Counted from the stretch's first letter, positions 24,588-32,720 are shown. The stretch is 35,084 nt of DNA from Oscillospiraceae bacterium (GCA_020860205.1 JAJBUU010000041.1:1-35084), one strand, 5' to 3'. A program made the numbers and translations. The notes: a model not told the origin generated them from the sequence alone.

Positions 24588-25837
24588 TCAATGCTGATAA
24601 ATGGGAAAGCGCGCGCACGTCGCGTCCACTTCCGCGCGCACCTGCGCTGCATTGCTCGCAAAGTCGCGGGCAATTTTGCCCAGCCAGTCCGCAATCTGCA
24701 CCATTTCCGCCTCGCGGAAACCGCGCGTTGTCACAGCCGGCGTGCCGATGCGGATGCCGCTTGCGACAAACGGCTTCTCCGGGTCATTCGGAATGGTATT
24801 TTTGTTGACAGTGATCTGCACCTCGTCCAGACGCTGCTCAAATTCCTTTCCGGTGATGTGGAAATTCCGCACGTCCACAAGGCAGAGGTGGTTGTCCGTT
24901 CCGCCGGAAACGAGCCGGAAGCCCTGTTTGACCAGCTCCTCCGCAAGCACCTTTGCATTTTTACCACCTGCGCGCCATAAGCCTGAAACTCCGGCTGAAG
25001 CGCCTCGCCAAAGCAGACGGCCTTTGCAGCGATGATATGCTCCAGCGGGCCGCCCTGTGAGCCGGGAAACACCGCAGAGTTGACCTTCTTGAAAATATCG
25101 TCGTCATTGCAGAGGATCAGGCCGCCGCGCGGACCGCGCAGCGTCTTGTGGGTCGTGGAGGTCACCACATCCGCGTAAGGGATGGGGGAGTCGTGTACTC
25201 CGGCGGCGACCAGACCCGCGATATGCGCCATATCAACCATCAGGTATGCGCCGACTGCGTCCGCGATTTCGCGGAATTTCTGAAAGTCCAGTCTGCGGGG
25301 ATAGGCGCTGGCGCCCGCGATGATCATTTTCGGCTTGCATTCCTCCGCAATTTTGCGCAGCGCGTCATAGTCGATGGTTTCCGTTTCATCGCTGACGCCA
25401 TAAGGAACGATATGGAAATATTTGCCGGAGATGTTGGCCGGACTGCCATGACTCAGATGGCCGCCGTGCGCCAGATTCATACCCAGCACGGTGTCGCCGG
25501 GCTGACAGAGCGCCATAAACGCCGCAAGGTTCGCGTTTGCGCCGGAATGCGGCTGGACATTTGCGTGCTTGCAGCCAAACAGACGGCAGGCGCGCTCCTG
25601 CGCCAGCCGCTCCACAATGTCTACGGCATAGCAACCGCCGTAGTATCGTTTGCCGGGATACCCCTCAGCGTATTTGTTCGTCAGGCAGGTCCCCATCGTT
25701 AGCATGACGGCCTCGCTGACGATATTCTCCGAAGCGATCAGCTCGATGTTGCGCTGTTCCCGCGCCAGTTCCTCCTGAATCGCGGCGCCCACCTCCGGGT
25801 CTGCCTGTGAAATCAGACTTAGTTTCTCCTGAACCAT
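24588..25837 (-). pseudogene. glyA: Serine hydroxymethyltransferase with a single-base frameshift
   Basis: SHMT is a PLP enzyme making glycine and methylene-tetrahydrofolate from serine. The 5' part has [41 protein letters not shown] and the PLP-lysine site [15 protein letters not shown]. The frame then changes after [10 protein letters not shown], and the remaining C-terminus ([20 protein letters not shown] through PIYQH) continues in another frame. The break is at an A-run (T-run at 24958-24962): five bases where six would restore [12 protein letters not shown]. Start ATG 25837 follows AAGGAGGAACGG. The rest of the gene is undamaged, so a sequencing error or very recent mutation is likely; glyA is rarely dispensable. 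Confidence 0.93.
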
Positions 25838-25880
25838 GCGTGTCCGTTCCTCCTTCATGTGTATGGTACAAATCCTTTTT

Positions 25881-25909
25881 ATTTTACAGGAAAGTCCTCC
25901 ATTTGACAA
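25881..25909 (-). promoter_or_regulatory. glyA operon promoter
   Basis: Minus-strand TTGTCA (25909-25904), 17 bp, TAAAAT (25886-25881). AATCCTT (25872-25878) and AAGGATT (25908-25914) flank the promoter as an inverted repeat and could form an operator. Confidence 0.72.
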
Positions 25910-25976
25910 GGATTTTTCTTTCGGCGGCATGGCGCATTTTCAACAATTCTCAGCCGCCGCAGCGCCGGGAAAGCCG

Positions 25977-26006
25977 GTCATATTCTCCGGTTTGTCCGCA
26001 TAGCAT
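25977..26006 (+). promoter_or_regulatory. Sigma-E-like promoter of spoIVA
   Basis: GTCATATT (25977-25984), a 14-bp spacer and CATAGCAT (25999-26006) match the sporulation sigma-E pattern (ATATT near -35, CATA..AT near -10). spoIVA is a sigma-E mother-cell gene in Bacillus, so position and type agree. Confidence 0.7.
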
Positions 26007-26049
26007 ATAGCAGACTGATGCCGGATGAATAACGGAGGAGCAAAACATT

Positions 26050-27528
26050 ATGATCGATACGACGATTTATCAGAATATGGCGGAGCGGACGGACGGCAAC
26101 ATTTATATCGGCGTTGTCGGCCCTGTACGTACCGGAAAATCCACTTTCATCAAACGGTTTATGGAAACGATGGTCCTGCCGAATCTGGAGGATATGTACG
26201 CCAGAGAGCGCGCCAGAGACGAGCTGCCACAGAGCGGCTCCGGCAGGACGATCACAACTGCGGAGCCGAAATTTGTGCCGGAGACCGCGGTCAGCGTCGC
26301 GCTGCCCGGCGCAGCGGTCTGCCGTGTGCGCATGGCGGACAGCGTGGGCTACATGGTGCCGGGCGCGGTCGGCAATCTGGAGGACGGCGCGGAACGCATG
26401 GTGATGACTCCGTGGTATGATGAGGAAATCCCGCTGACGCAGGCAGCGGAGGAGGGGACACGCCGGGTGATCGCCGACCATTCCACCATCGGGATACTCG
26501 TCACAACGGACGGCAGCGTCAGCGGCATCGAACGGACAGCGTATGAAGCGCCGGAGGCGCGCGCAGCGGAGGAGCTGAACCGCATCGGAAAGCCGTATGT
26601 CATCCTGCTGAACTGCACAGACCCGGATACGGAGGAGGCGCGGTCACTTGCGGAAACGCTTGGCGCGCGCTATGGCCGCCGCTGCATTCCGGTGAACTGT
26701 CTGCGTCTGGGCGAAGCAGAAATGCGGGAAATTCTGAAAGACATCCTCTTTGAGTTTCCGGCGCAGCGCTTTGAGGTGTTCCTTCCGGCCTGGATCGACG
26801 CGCTCTCCGGCGGGAATGCGCTGCGCAAGGATATTTTTGAAACGCTGCGTTCCGCCGCCGGAGAAACGGAGAAAATGGGGGACGCCGCAGAGATGGCCGG
26901 GCGCGTGGCGGAAAACGAGCTCGTGTCCGCCGCCGTCATAGACCAACTGGATCTGGGCAGCGGCTGTGTGCGCCTTCGCATCTCGCTTCCGGCGCAGCTC
27001 TATTATCAGACCATCAGTGAGGAGTCCGGCTTCCCGATTCAGAGCGACCGGGATTTGATGCTGCTGCTTCGCTCCGTCAGCGGCCTGAAGTCGGAATACG
27101 AGCGGGTACACGCGGCGCTGGAGGATGTGCGTACAAAGGGTTACGGCATCGTGATGCCAACGCCGGAGGAGATGCGTCTGGAAGAACCGCAAATCGTCCG
27201 GCAGGGCGGGCGCTACGGCGTGAAACTGAAGGCGAGCGCGCCGTCCATCCATATGATCCTTGCAAACATTGAAACGGAGGTTTCTCCTGCCATCGGCGGC
27301 GAGCGCGCGTCCGAAGACATCATCAACTTTCTGCTGGAGGGATATGACGGCGATATGAGCCGGATTTGGGAATCCAACATTTTTGGAAAAGCGCTGAATG
27401 ACATCGCAGGGGAGGGGCTGACAAATAAGATACGCGCCATGCCGGACGACGCGCAGTCCAAGCTGCAAACCACGATACAGCGCATCGTCAACGAGGGGAG
27501 CGGCGGCCTGATTTGTATTTTGCTGTGA
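26050..27528 (+). CDS. spoIVA: Stage IV sporulation protein A
   Basis: The 492-residue ATPase forms the basement layer of the spore coat on the forespore surface. It has Walker A GPVRTGKST (residues 24-32, K30), a TRAFAC-like segment VRMADSVGYMVPGAVG, ILVTTDGSVSGIERTAYE and the conserved LLNCTDP. The C-terminal region ends in GGLICILL, the hydrophobic tail used for membrane/SpoVM contact in relatives. The ATG at 26050 follows CGGAGGAGC. A sigma-E-like promoter lies 45-70 bp upstream. The gene identifies the organism as a spore former. Confidence 0.97.
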   Translation: MIDTTIYQNMAERTDGNIYIGVVGPVRTGKSTFIKRFMETMVLPNLEDMYARERARDELPQSGSGRTITTAEPKFVPETAVSVALPGAAVCRVRMADSVGYMVPGAVGNLEDGAERMVMTPWYDEEIPLTQAAEEGTRRVIADHSTIGILVTTDGSVSGIERTAYEAPEARAAEELNRIGKPYVILLNCTDPDTEEARSLAETLGARYGRRCIPVNCLRLGEAEMREILKDILFEFPAQRFEVFLPAWIDALSGGNALRKDIFETLRSAAGETEKMGDAAEMAGRVAENELVSAAVIDQLDLGSGCVRLRISLPAQLYYQTISEESGFPIQSDRDLMLLLRSVSGLKSEYERVHAALEDVRTKGYGIVMPTPEEMRLEEPQIVRQGGRYGVKLKASAPSIHMILANIETEVSPAIGGERASEDIINFLLEGYDGDMSRIWESNIFGKALNDIAGEGLTNKIRAMPDDAQSKLQTTIQRIVNEGSGGLICILL

Positions 27529-27615
27529 TTTCCGGGAATACCGGCAGGGTGTCGCAGCGCTGATTGTGCGGTACTGCCTTTATCAAAGACGGAGCAGGGA
27601 AGGGGAGGGGCATTC

Positions 27616-28359
27616 ATGTTTGCCGTTATCGATCTGAAAAAAATGCGCTCCTGCGTGGTTGGGGGCTTGCTTTTTTTCCTGATAACTGCGATAATGTTTT
27701 TGATCATTCGGTTTGTTCGGTCAGACGATGCTGCGGTACAGACGGCTGCGACCAGCACCGCACAGTCGGCGGCGGTACTGGTGATCGACGCGGGTCACGG
27801 CGGACTGGACGGCGGCGCGTCCGCAGCGGACGGGACCGCCGAGAGCGTACTCAACCTGCAAATCGCCGAGCGGATGCGGCAGATCTGCGCGCTGCTTGGG
27901 ATGGCCTGCGTAATGACCCGTATGTCGGAGGAGCTGGACTATCCGGACGAGTCGGCAAGCGTCCATGCAAAAAAGGTCTGGGATCAGCAAAGCCGCGTTG
28001 CGCTGATCCGGGACACGGAAAACGCCGTTTTGATCAGCATACATCAGAACAATTATCCGGACAGTCGTCCGTGCGGTTCGCAGGTGCTTTACGCAGGGAC
28101 GGAGGGCAGCGCGCATTTGGGCGAGCTCACACACCGGAACCTGATTTCCCAGCTTGATCCAGAGAATCGCCGTATCGCCGCGCCAATTTCGGATTCCATC
28201 TATCTGATGAAAAACGTGGACTGTCCGGCGATTCTGGTGGAGTGCGGGTTCCTTTCCAATCCGGACGATGCGACAAAGCTGAAATCCGGCACGTACCAGA
28301 CGGCGCTCGCCACCGTCATCGTCGGCTCTTATTTACAGTTTTTGGGAGATATGACATGA
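27616..28359 (+). CDS. cwlD: N-acetylmuramoyl-L-alanine amidase CwlD
   Basis: The 247-residue amidase_3 enzyme is needed for muramic-delta-lactam formation in spore cortex. It has an N-terminal membrane anchor (residues ~13-34), zinc ligands H61 in IDAGHGGLDGG, E76 in GTAESVLNL and H143 in ISIHQNN, and the catalytic glutamate in LVECGFLSNP. Size and single-domain layout match CwlD rather than vegetative amidases. The ATG at 27616 follows AGGGGAGGGG. It lies 87 bp after spoIVA and overlaps radA by 4 bp, so cwlD and radA are co-translated. Confidence 0.92.
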   Translation: MFAVIDLKKMRSCVVGGLLFFLITAIMFLIIRFVRSDDAAVQTAATSTAQSAAVLVIDAGHGGLDGGASAADGTAESVLNLQIAERMRQICALLGMACVMTRMSEELDYPDESASVHAKKVWDQQSRVALIRDTENAVLISIHQNNYPDSRPCGSQVLYAGTEGSAHLGELTHRNLISQLDPENRRIAAPISDSIYLMKNVDCPAILVECGFLSNPDDATKLKSGTYQTALATVIVGSYLQFLGDMT

Positions 28360-29726
28360 AAGAGAAAACGAAGTTTTATTGTACCTCGTGCGGGAACGAG
28401 GCCGCCAAATGGTTTGGACAGTGTCCGGCCTGCGGTCAGTGGAACACGATGGTGGAAGCGCCGGGCGACACGGTGAACCGGAGCCGCGCCGGAGCGGTCA
28501 AGGTTGCGGGGGCGGCGGTGATGAATCTCCCCAAACCCATCACAGAGCTGGACACGCTGGAGGAGGTGCGCTTTTCCACCGGGATGAGCGAGCTGGATCG
28601 GGTGCTGGGCGGCGGCGCGGTCGTCGGTTCCATCGTACTGGTGGGCGGCGCGCCGGGGATCGGCAAGTCCACGCTGCTGCTCCAGCTCTGCGGAATGCTG
28701 GAAAACCAGAAGATCCTGTATGTCACCGGCGAGGAAAGCGTCCGGCAACTCAAGCTGCGCGCAAAACGTCTCGGCGTGGACAGGCAAAACCTGCTGGTTT
28801 TGGCGGAAACAAATCTGGACAATGTGCTCCGTTCCATCGAAGCCACAAAGCCGGAGCTTGTGATCATTGACTCCATCCAGACCATGTTTAACGGCGACCT
28901 CACCAGCGGACCGGGCAGCGTCAGCCAGGTGAAGGACTGCACAATGGCGTTGATGCAGGCGGCCAAGCTGCAATCGTTTACCTGCTTTGTTGTCGGCCAT
29001 GTCAACAAGGAAGGTGCGATCGCAGGACCAAAGGTTCTGGAACACATGGTGGACTGCGTTCTCTATTTTGAGGGCGACCGTGCAATGAGCTACCGCATTC
29101 TCCGCGCCGCCAAGAACCGTTTCGGCTCTACAAATGAAATCGGCGTGTTTGAGATGGCGGATAACGGCCTGATCGAAGTGCCGAATCCATCAGAAATGCT
29201 GCTTTCCGGCCGCCCCAAAAACTGCCCCGGAACCTGCGTTACCTGCGTGATGGAAGGGACGCGCCCGGTTCTGGCGGAGGTGCAGGCGCTTGTTGCGCCT
29301 TCCGGCTTCAACGGCGCGCGGCGCAACTCCAACGGCATAGACTATAACCGTGCAATGCTCCTGCTGGCGGTGCTGGACAAGCGCGGCGGGATTTCCATGA
29401 ATAGCTGTGACACATATATCAATGTTATCGGCGGTCTGGAGTTGGACGAACCGGCAGCTGACCTTGCAACCGTGCTGGCGATTGCATCCAGCGCCAGAGA
29501 TCATGTTATCCCATACGACACCACAGCCATCGGCGAGGTCGGGTTGACCGGAGAGATTCGCAGTGTGAACGCGCTGAACCAGCGTTTGAGCGAGGTGGCG
29601 CGCCTGGGATTCCACCGTTGCGTCATCCCGGCGCACATTCGCGGCGAGGTCAAAGCGCCGGATGGTCTGGAGCTGGTTTCCGTACGCAATATCCGCGAAG
29701 CGATTTTTGCCATATTGGAGGATTAG
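28356..29726 (+). CDS. radA: DNA repair protein RadA (Sms)
   Basis: The 456-residue RecA-like branch-migration helicase has an N-terminal C4 zinc finger (C9, C12, C23, C26), Walker A GAPGIGKST (98-106), the RadA-specific KNRFG motif (253-257) and a C-terminal Lon-protease-like domain that lacks protease function in relatives. The start ATG 28356 overlaps the cwlD stop (ATGA). An upstream in-frame extension is inside cwlD and rejected. The stop is embedded in a duplicated GGAGGATTA that serves a small downstream ORF. Confidence 0.96.
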   Translation: MKEKTKFYCTSCGNEAAKWFGQCPACGQWNTMVEAPGDTVNRSRAGAVKVAGAAVMNLPKPITELDTLEEVRFSTGMSELDRVLGGGAVVGSIVLVGGAPGIGKSTLLLQLCGMLENQKILYVTGEESVRQLKLRAKRLGVDRQNLLVLAETNLDNVLRSIEATKPELVIIDSIQTMFNGDLTSGPGSVSQVKDCTMALMQAAKLQSFTCFVVGHVNKEGAIAGPKVLEHMVDCVLYFEGDRAMSYRILRAAKNRFGSTNEIGVFEMADNGLIEVPNPSEMLLSGRPKNCPGTCVTCVMEGTRPVLAEVQALVAPSGFNGARRNSNGIDYNRAMLLLAVLDKRGGISMNSCDTYINVIGGLELDEPAADLATVLAIASSARDHVIPYDTTAIGEVGLTGEIRSVNALNQRLSEVARLGFHRCVIPAHIRGEVKAPDGLELVSVRNIREAIFAILED

Positions 29727-29736
29727 GAGGATTAGA

Positions 29737-29847
29737 ATGAAAATCAAAGCCATTTTCCGTAAAAGCCGCAACGGTGGTCAGAGGGAAGAGGCGCAAAGCA
29801 GTCGCGTTTGGAGAAGCGAAAGAAGGCATTTGAGCAGCAAACCGTAA
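29737..29847 (+). CDS. Hypothetical small basic protein after radA (36 codons)
   Basis: ATG 29737 is preceded by two tandem copies of GGAGGATTA, giving an unusually strong ribosome site next to the radA stop. The 36-residue product is highly basic (MKIKAIFRKSRNGG start) and has no recognised domain. A perfect hairpin begins within its stop codon, as expected for the end of a transcript. It may be a real microprotein or a fortuitous frame using the radA tail. Confidence 0.4.
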   Translation: MKIKAIFRKSRNGGQREEAQSSRVWRSERRHLSSKP

Positions 29848-29875
29848 TTGAACAAAATAAAGATTTTGTTCAATT
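29846..29875 (+). terminator. Hairpin at the end of the radA transcript
   Basis: AATTGAACAAAAT (29846-29858) and ATTTTGTTCAATT (29863-29875) form a perfect 13-bp stem with loop AAAG. It is AU-rich and lacks a long U-run after it, so its strength as a terminator is uncertain. Confidence 0.55.
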
Positions 29876-30300
29876 TCCGAGACGCAAAATTCCTAAAAGC
29901 TGACAAACCGGCTGACCGCCGCATGGTTCTGGCTTTTCGTGCTCTGTTTTTGTCGAATGGCACAGGTTTTTTCGCACTTCGTTTTTCGTTTGTTTTCGTT
30001 CATGAATGTGTGCTTGTGGCTTCGCAGTTTTGTCAGGCGCAAATGGTGTTAAATGCGCCTTTCAGGTTCCTGCATTTCAGGCGCAGGTTTCAAATGCAAC
30101 TGTAAACAAACGCAACGTGCGTCCGTTTTTGGCGGACGCACAATTTATATATAATTTATATAATTATAATATTATAAATATAATACTTAACACTGATGTG
30201 AAAGATGTGAAAGCGCATGATGCGATAACAGTATCTGACAAACGGTGCGAAATGCGCTGCCTGCAACGGAAACAGCGTGCGGCGCGGACAGCGGTACGGC
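29876..30300. other. AT-rich structured non-coding region
   Basis: No convincing gene is seen. Several stem-forming segments occur: GGCGCA/TGCGCC near 30036-30060, nested CCTGC/GCAGG arms near 30068-30088, and GTGCGTCCG (30117-30125) with CGGACGCAC (30133-30141). A run of almost pure A/T (30142-30188) and two tandem GATGTGAAA copies (~30195-30212) follow. An unannotated RNA or decayed insert are both possible. Confidence 0.4.
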
Positions 30301-30429
30301 TTACTTTTTGCCGTCATTCTTTTTTTGATTTCTTCTTTTATCTCTCCACTTGTTCAGCGTTTCATCAAAGAATTTTGAAAGAATTAAGACAACTGCAAAA
30401 ATGCAGACCATAACGATGATTTCGGTCAT
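30301..30429 (-). CDS. Small single-pass membrane protein (42 residues), hypothetical
   Basis: A complete frame from ATG 30429 to TAA 30301 encodes MTEIIVMVCIFAVVLILSKF, which is one transmembrane helix (~residues 4-21). A strongly positive tail follows (RDKRRNQKKNDGKK end), obeying the positive-inside rule with the C-terminus in the cytoplasm. AGAAGGGAATGTG precedes the start. It is downstream of the P1B-ATPase-like gene on the same strand, 130 bp away. It is too short for usual gene callers. Function is unknown; a small subunit or regulator of the adjacent membrane protein is a speculation. Confidence 0.6.
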   Translation of the reverse strand: MTEIIVMVCIFAVVLILSKFFDETLNKWRDKRRNQKKNDGKK

Positions 30430-30453
30430 ATTATCACATTCCCTTCTGTTCTA

Positions 30454-30555
30454 CAAATCTACTCTAAAAAACTCAACATATTCACAAGCTGATTTGTTTC
30501 GGACAACGCTATATAATTCCGCAAGACACTGCTGCTCAAATTTTGCTGCGGCGCC
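30454..30555 (-). other. Orphan coding-like segment, no start codon
   Basis: In the frame of the ATPase-like gene but after its stop and a second stop, 34 sense codons run to a TAG at 30451. The peptide (FEQQCLAELYSVVRN, SACEYVEFFRVDL) looks like a soluble helical protein end, yet no standard start codon lies at its beginning. It could be the last piece of a lost gene or chance. Confidence 0.3.
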
Positions 30556-30561
30556 TTAGGC

Positions 30562-31671
30562 TTAGTTTGTTTTCTGATTTTTCCCTCTATAAAAGAACGC
30601 GCACAGCGAATTCAAAACGACAATAATCGTGACACCGGAATCCGCAAAAACAGCGAACCAGAGCCGGGAAATGCCAAATGCGCCAAGCACCAGAACCGCG
30701 ATTTTGACCAAAATCGTGAACCAGATATTTACATGGAGGATCAGTCTGGTGTGTCTGGCAATGGAAACGGCAGTATCGATCCCGCTGCGCTCATCTGTCA
30801 GCACAAGCTCCGCTGCGCCAACATCCGGCTTGCCGGAGCGCGCATAAAGGCGAACGGGTTTGCCCTGCACACTGGTATGCAGCAGCGCGCTGCTGTCCGG
30901 CTGCTCCTGCGCCACTGTGTCCAGCGCGGTGGAATCGCGGAAAAATATCCCCTGCCGGGATGCGGTGCCAATGCCGGCGAAATAGGTCATCGGGACGGAA
31001 ATCACGATGGCGCACGGGCAGGCCAGCACGAGAAAGGTCAGCGCGCGGTAAACCGCGTCTTTCCATGCGGTGTCTGCGAAAAGCGGCAGCGCAAGCGCAA
31101 TCAGGACGGCCATAATCAGCACGGCAGGCGTATAAATCCTGGAAAACCGCGTGATAAACGGGACAGACGGGATTTCCGCTTCATTGTCAACGGGATGCAC
31201 AGCCTCCCCCGTCAAGCTGAAAATCTTCTTCCGGCTGCTGCGAATGGCGCAGCTCTGGCAGAACTCCCCGATGCGATAAAGCAGGAAAACGGCGGCGCCT
31301 TCCTCAAACTCCCCGATGATGCAGGCGGCGACTGCGGCAAACGCCATCAGGAAATTTTCATCAAAAAAACGCAGACGGACAAGATTGCGCAGCGCAGACC
31401 AGATGATATCATAACCGGCCATTAGCGCTGCTGCAAGCATCCAGACCGCCTCAATGGTTTCCGTTGTGGGAAACAGCATTCCGCAGAGATAGAATATCGC
31501 CGCCGCGATCAGTCGTCCGAGCAACAGCTTGTCTACCCCGTGATATTCGTGAAAATGCGCTTCGCAGCAGCAGCTCCCGTCCGCGTGATGATGGTGCCTG
31601 TGTCCGGCGCTGTCGCATTCATGCGCCATGATCGTTTCGTGTTTGTGCGTGTGCTTCGTGTTTTCTGCCAT
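30562..31671 (-). CDS. P1B-type ATPase-like membrane protein lacking actuator and P/N domains
   Basis: The 369-residue protein is homologous to Zn/Cd/Pb-type P1B ATPases in its membrane parts only. Residues 1-45 are His/Cys-rich (GHRHHHH, SCCCEAHFHEYH). Helices follow to GEFCQSCAIRSSRKK, then TRFSRIYTPAVL and VLACPCAIVISVP with the CPC metal site (218-220), and finally GAAELVLTDE, SIARHTR and the last two helices. Between SRKK and TRFSR the ~115-residue actuator domain with its TGES loop is replaced by ~20 residues. Between STALDTVAQ and GKPDVGAAE the DKTGT, nucleotide-binding and GDGIND regions are missing, replaced by ~25 residues. It cannot be a phosphorylating pump. The frame is intact. 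Start ATG 31671, GGAG upstream. Confidence 0.85.
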   Translation of the reverse strand: MAENTKHTHKHETIMAHECDSAGHRHHHHADGSCCCEAHFHEYHGVDKLLLGRLIAAAIFYLCGMLFPTTETIEAVWMLAAALMAGYDIIWSALRNLVRLRFFDENFLMAFAAVAACIIGEFEEGAAVFLLYRIGEFCQSCAIRSSRKKIFSLTGEAVHPVDNEAEIPSVPFITRFSRIYTPAVLIMAVLIALALPLFADTAWKDAVYRALTFLVLACPCAIVISVPMTYFAGIGTASRQGIFFRDSTALDTVAQEQPDSSALLHTSVQGKPVRLYARSGKPDVGAAELVLTDERSGIDTAVSIARHTRLILHVNIWFTILVKIAVLVLGAFGISRLWFAVFADSGVTIIVVLNSLCAFFYRGKNQKTN

Positions 31672-31721
31672 GTGTGATAGAACTCCATAAAAAATCAAAA
31701 TACGTCAATATAACAGAGAGC

Positions 31722-31770
31722 CTGTTGCAAAAAGGCAGTGGAAAAAAAGTCCCTGCCATGTTCGCAACAG
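31722..31770 (-). terminator. Nested stem-loop downstream of tRNA-Arg
   Basis: Outer arms CTGTTGC (31722-31728) and GCAACAG (31764-31770) enclose inner arms GGCAG (31734-31738) and CTGCC (31753-31757). The minus strand carries a run of seven T residues within the loop. It lies just past the tRNA 3' end and upstream of the ATPase-like gene, so it may end tRNA transcription. Confidence 0.5.
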
Positions 31771-31784
31771 ACCCTCCGTCGATC

Positions 31785-31861
31785 TGGCACCCCCGACTGG
31801 ATTCGAACCAGCGGCACACGGCGTCGGAGGCCGTTGCTCTATCCAACTGAGCTACGGGGGC
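31785..31861 (-). tRNA. tRNA-Arg(CCG)
   Basis: A full 77-nt cloverleaf on the minus strand: acceptor GCCCCCG with CGGGGGT, D-stem GCTC/GAGC, anticodon stem ACGGC/GCCGT around loop CTCCGAC (anticodon CCG, reading CGG), T-loop TTCGAAT, and encoded CCA. Acceptor pair 1-72 is a G-U wobble. Confidence 0.95.
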
Positions 31862-31944
31862 AGATGCACAACAGATTATATACGAAAAATCTCCAAAAGT
31901 AAAGAGAAAAGTTTTCATATCACCGGAAATTTTTGCGACGCGGG

Positions 31945-32589
31945 TCAGCGTCCGCGGCGCATCCCAATCGGTTCCATCTCCAGGAACGGAAGCAGGCGCT
32001 TGAAAATTCCGGCAAATTTCCCGGTGAGCAGCATGGAAGCCAGTGTTCCGATCCCGACGGAAATGATGGTTCCTGTCGCAAGCAGCTCGATGATGGCGGT
32101 GATGGCGACCCATGTGACATCGCCAAAAATCTTCACTGTGGATAACGGCTTGTGGTATTTTTCGCTGACCGTATGAACCAATGCGTCCGGTGCGGGCAAC
32201 ATCAGGTCCGCGCCGACGATCACATCCAGTCCCAATGCGGTGAAGATGATCCCGGCAAAGCAAAGCACAGCCGCCAGCCAGATTGGCATTTCTGTAAAGT
32301 GCAGCAACAGCATATACAGGTCGATGAGGTAGCCAAACGCAACGGCCAGCGGGAGGATCAGGAGCGTTTTCAAAGTCACCTGCCGCATGAGCAGAATCTG
32401 CACAAGAACGCACAGCACATGAAACGCGATGGTCGTGTTGCCAAGCGTAAAGGGCGTCAAATTGGAAAGCGCCGCAGGGATCGCACTGACCGGAGAGATG
32501 CCGATTTCCGCTTTTTTTACCAGCACAATACCAAGCGCCATCAGCAACAGCCCGATCAGATATTGCGGTAAGCGCCGTTTTAAGTTCAT
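31945..32589 (-). CDS. YczE/DUF6198-like integral membrane protein
   Basis: The 214-residue protein has about five or six transmembrane helices (IGLLLMALGIVLV; VLCVLVQILLM; LLILPLAVAFGYLIDL; WLAAVLCFAGIIF; VAITAIIELLATGTIISVGIG). The N-terminal pattern of a helix followed by KKAEIGISPVSAIP matches the YczE/YitT-like membrane family. Function is not established; B. subtilis YczE has been tied to surfactin synthetase activity. The start ATG 32589 is followed by a basic N-terminus. It is a separate unit between tRNA-Arg and a minus-strand terminator. Confidence 0.75.
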   Translation of the reverse strand: MNLKRRLPQYLIGLLLMALGIVLVKKAEIGISPVSAIPAALSNLTPFTLGNTTIAFHVLCVLVQILLMRQVTLKTLLILPLAVAFGYLIDLYMLLLHFTEMPIWLAAVLCFAGIIFTALGLDVIVGADLMLPAPDALVHTVSEKYHKPLSTVKIFGDVTWVAITAIIELLATGTIISVGIGTLASMLLTGKFAGIFKRLLPFLEMEPIGMRRGR

Positions 32590-32686
32590 ATGTCCCTGCC
32601 CTCCGGTTCTTTTTTTTACGGTTTGTTACCCGTTTTTATCTCTTCACAGAAAGCATACCAGATTTTCGCGGAAAAATCAACAAAAA

Positions 32687-32720
32687 AACCGGCAGACGTG
32701 AAATCATCCGTCTGCCGGTT
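32687..32720 (-). terminator. Intrinsic terminator after the RsbW-like fragment
   Basis: A 12-bp perfect stem (32687-32698 with 32709-32720; CCGGCAGACG core) is followed on the minus strand by TTTTTTTG. It terminates minus-strand transcription arriving from 32812 and beyond. Confidence 0.85.

Noticed and set aside
25838-26049. Glycine riboswitch or T-box ahead of glyA
   Set aside because: The leader is only ~35-40 nt from the predicted promoter to the start; no room or motif.
29848-30105. 85-codon plus-strand frame starting with TTG
   Set aside because: The start lies inside a hairpin, there is no ribosome site, and the translation is Phe/Arg-rich without motif.
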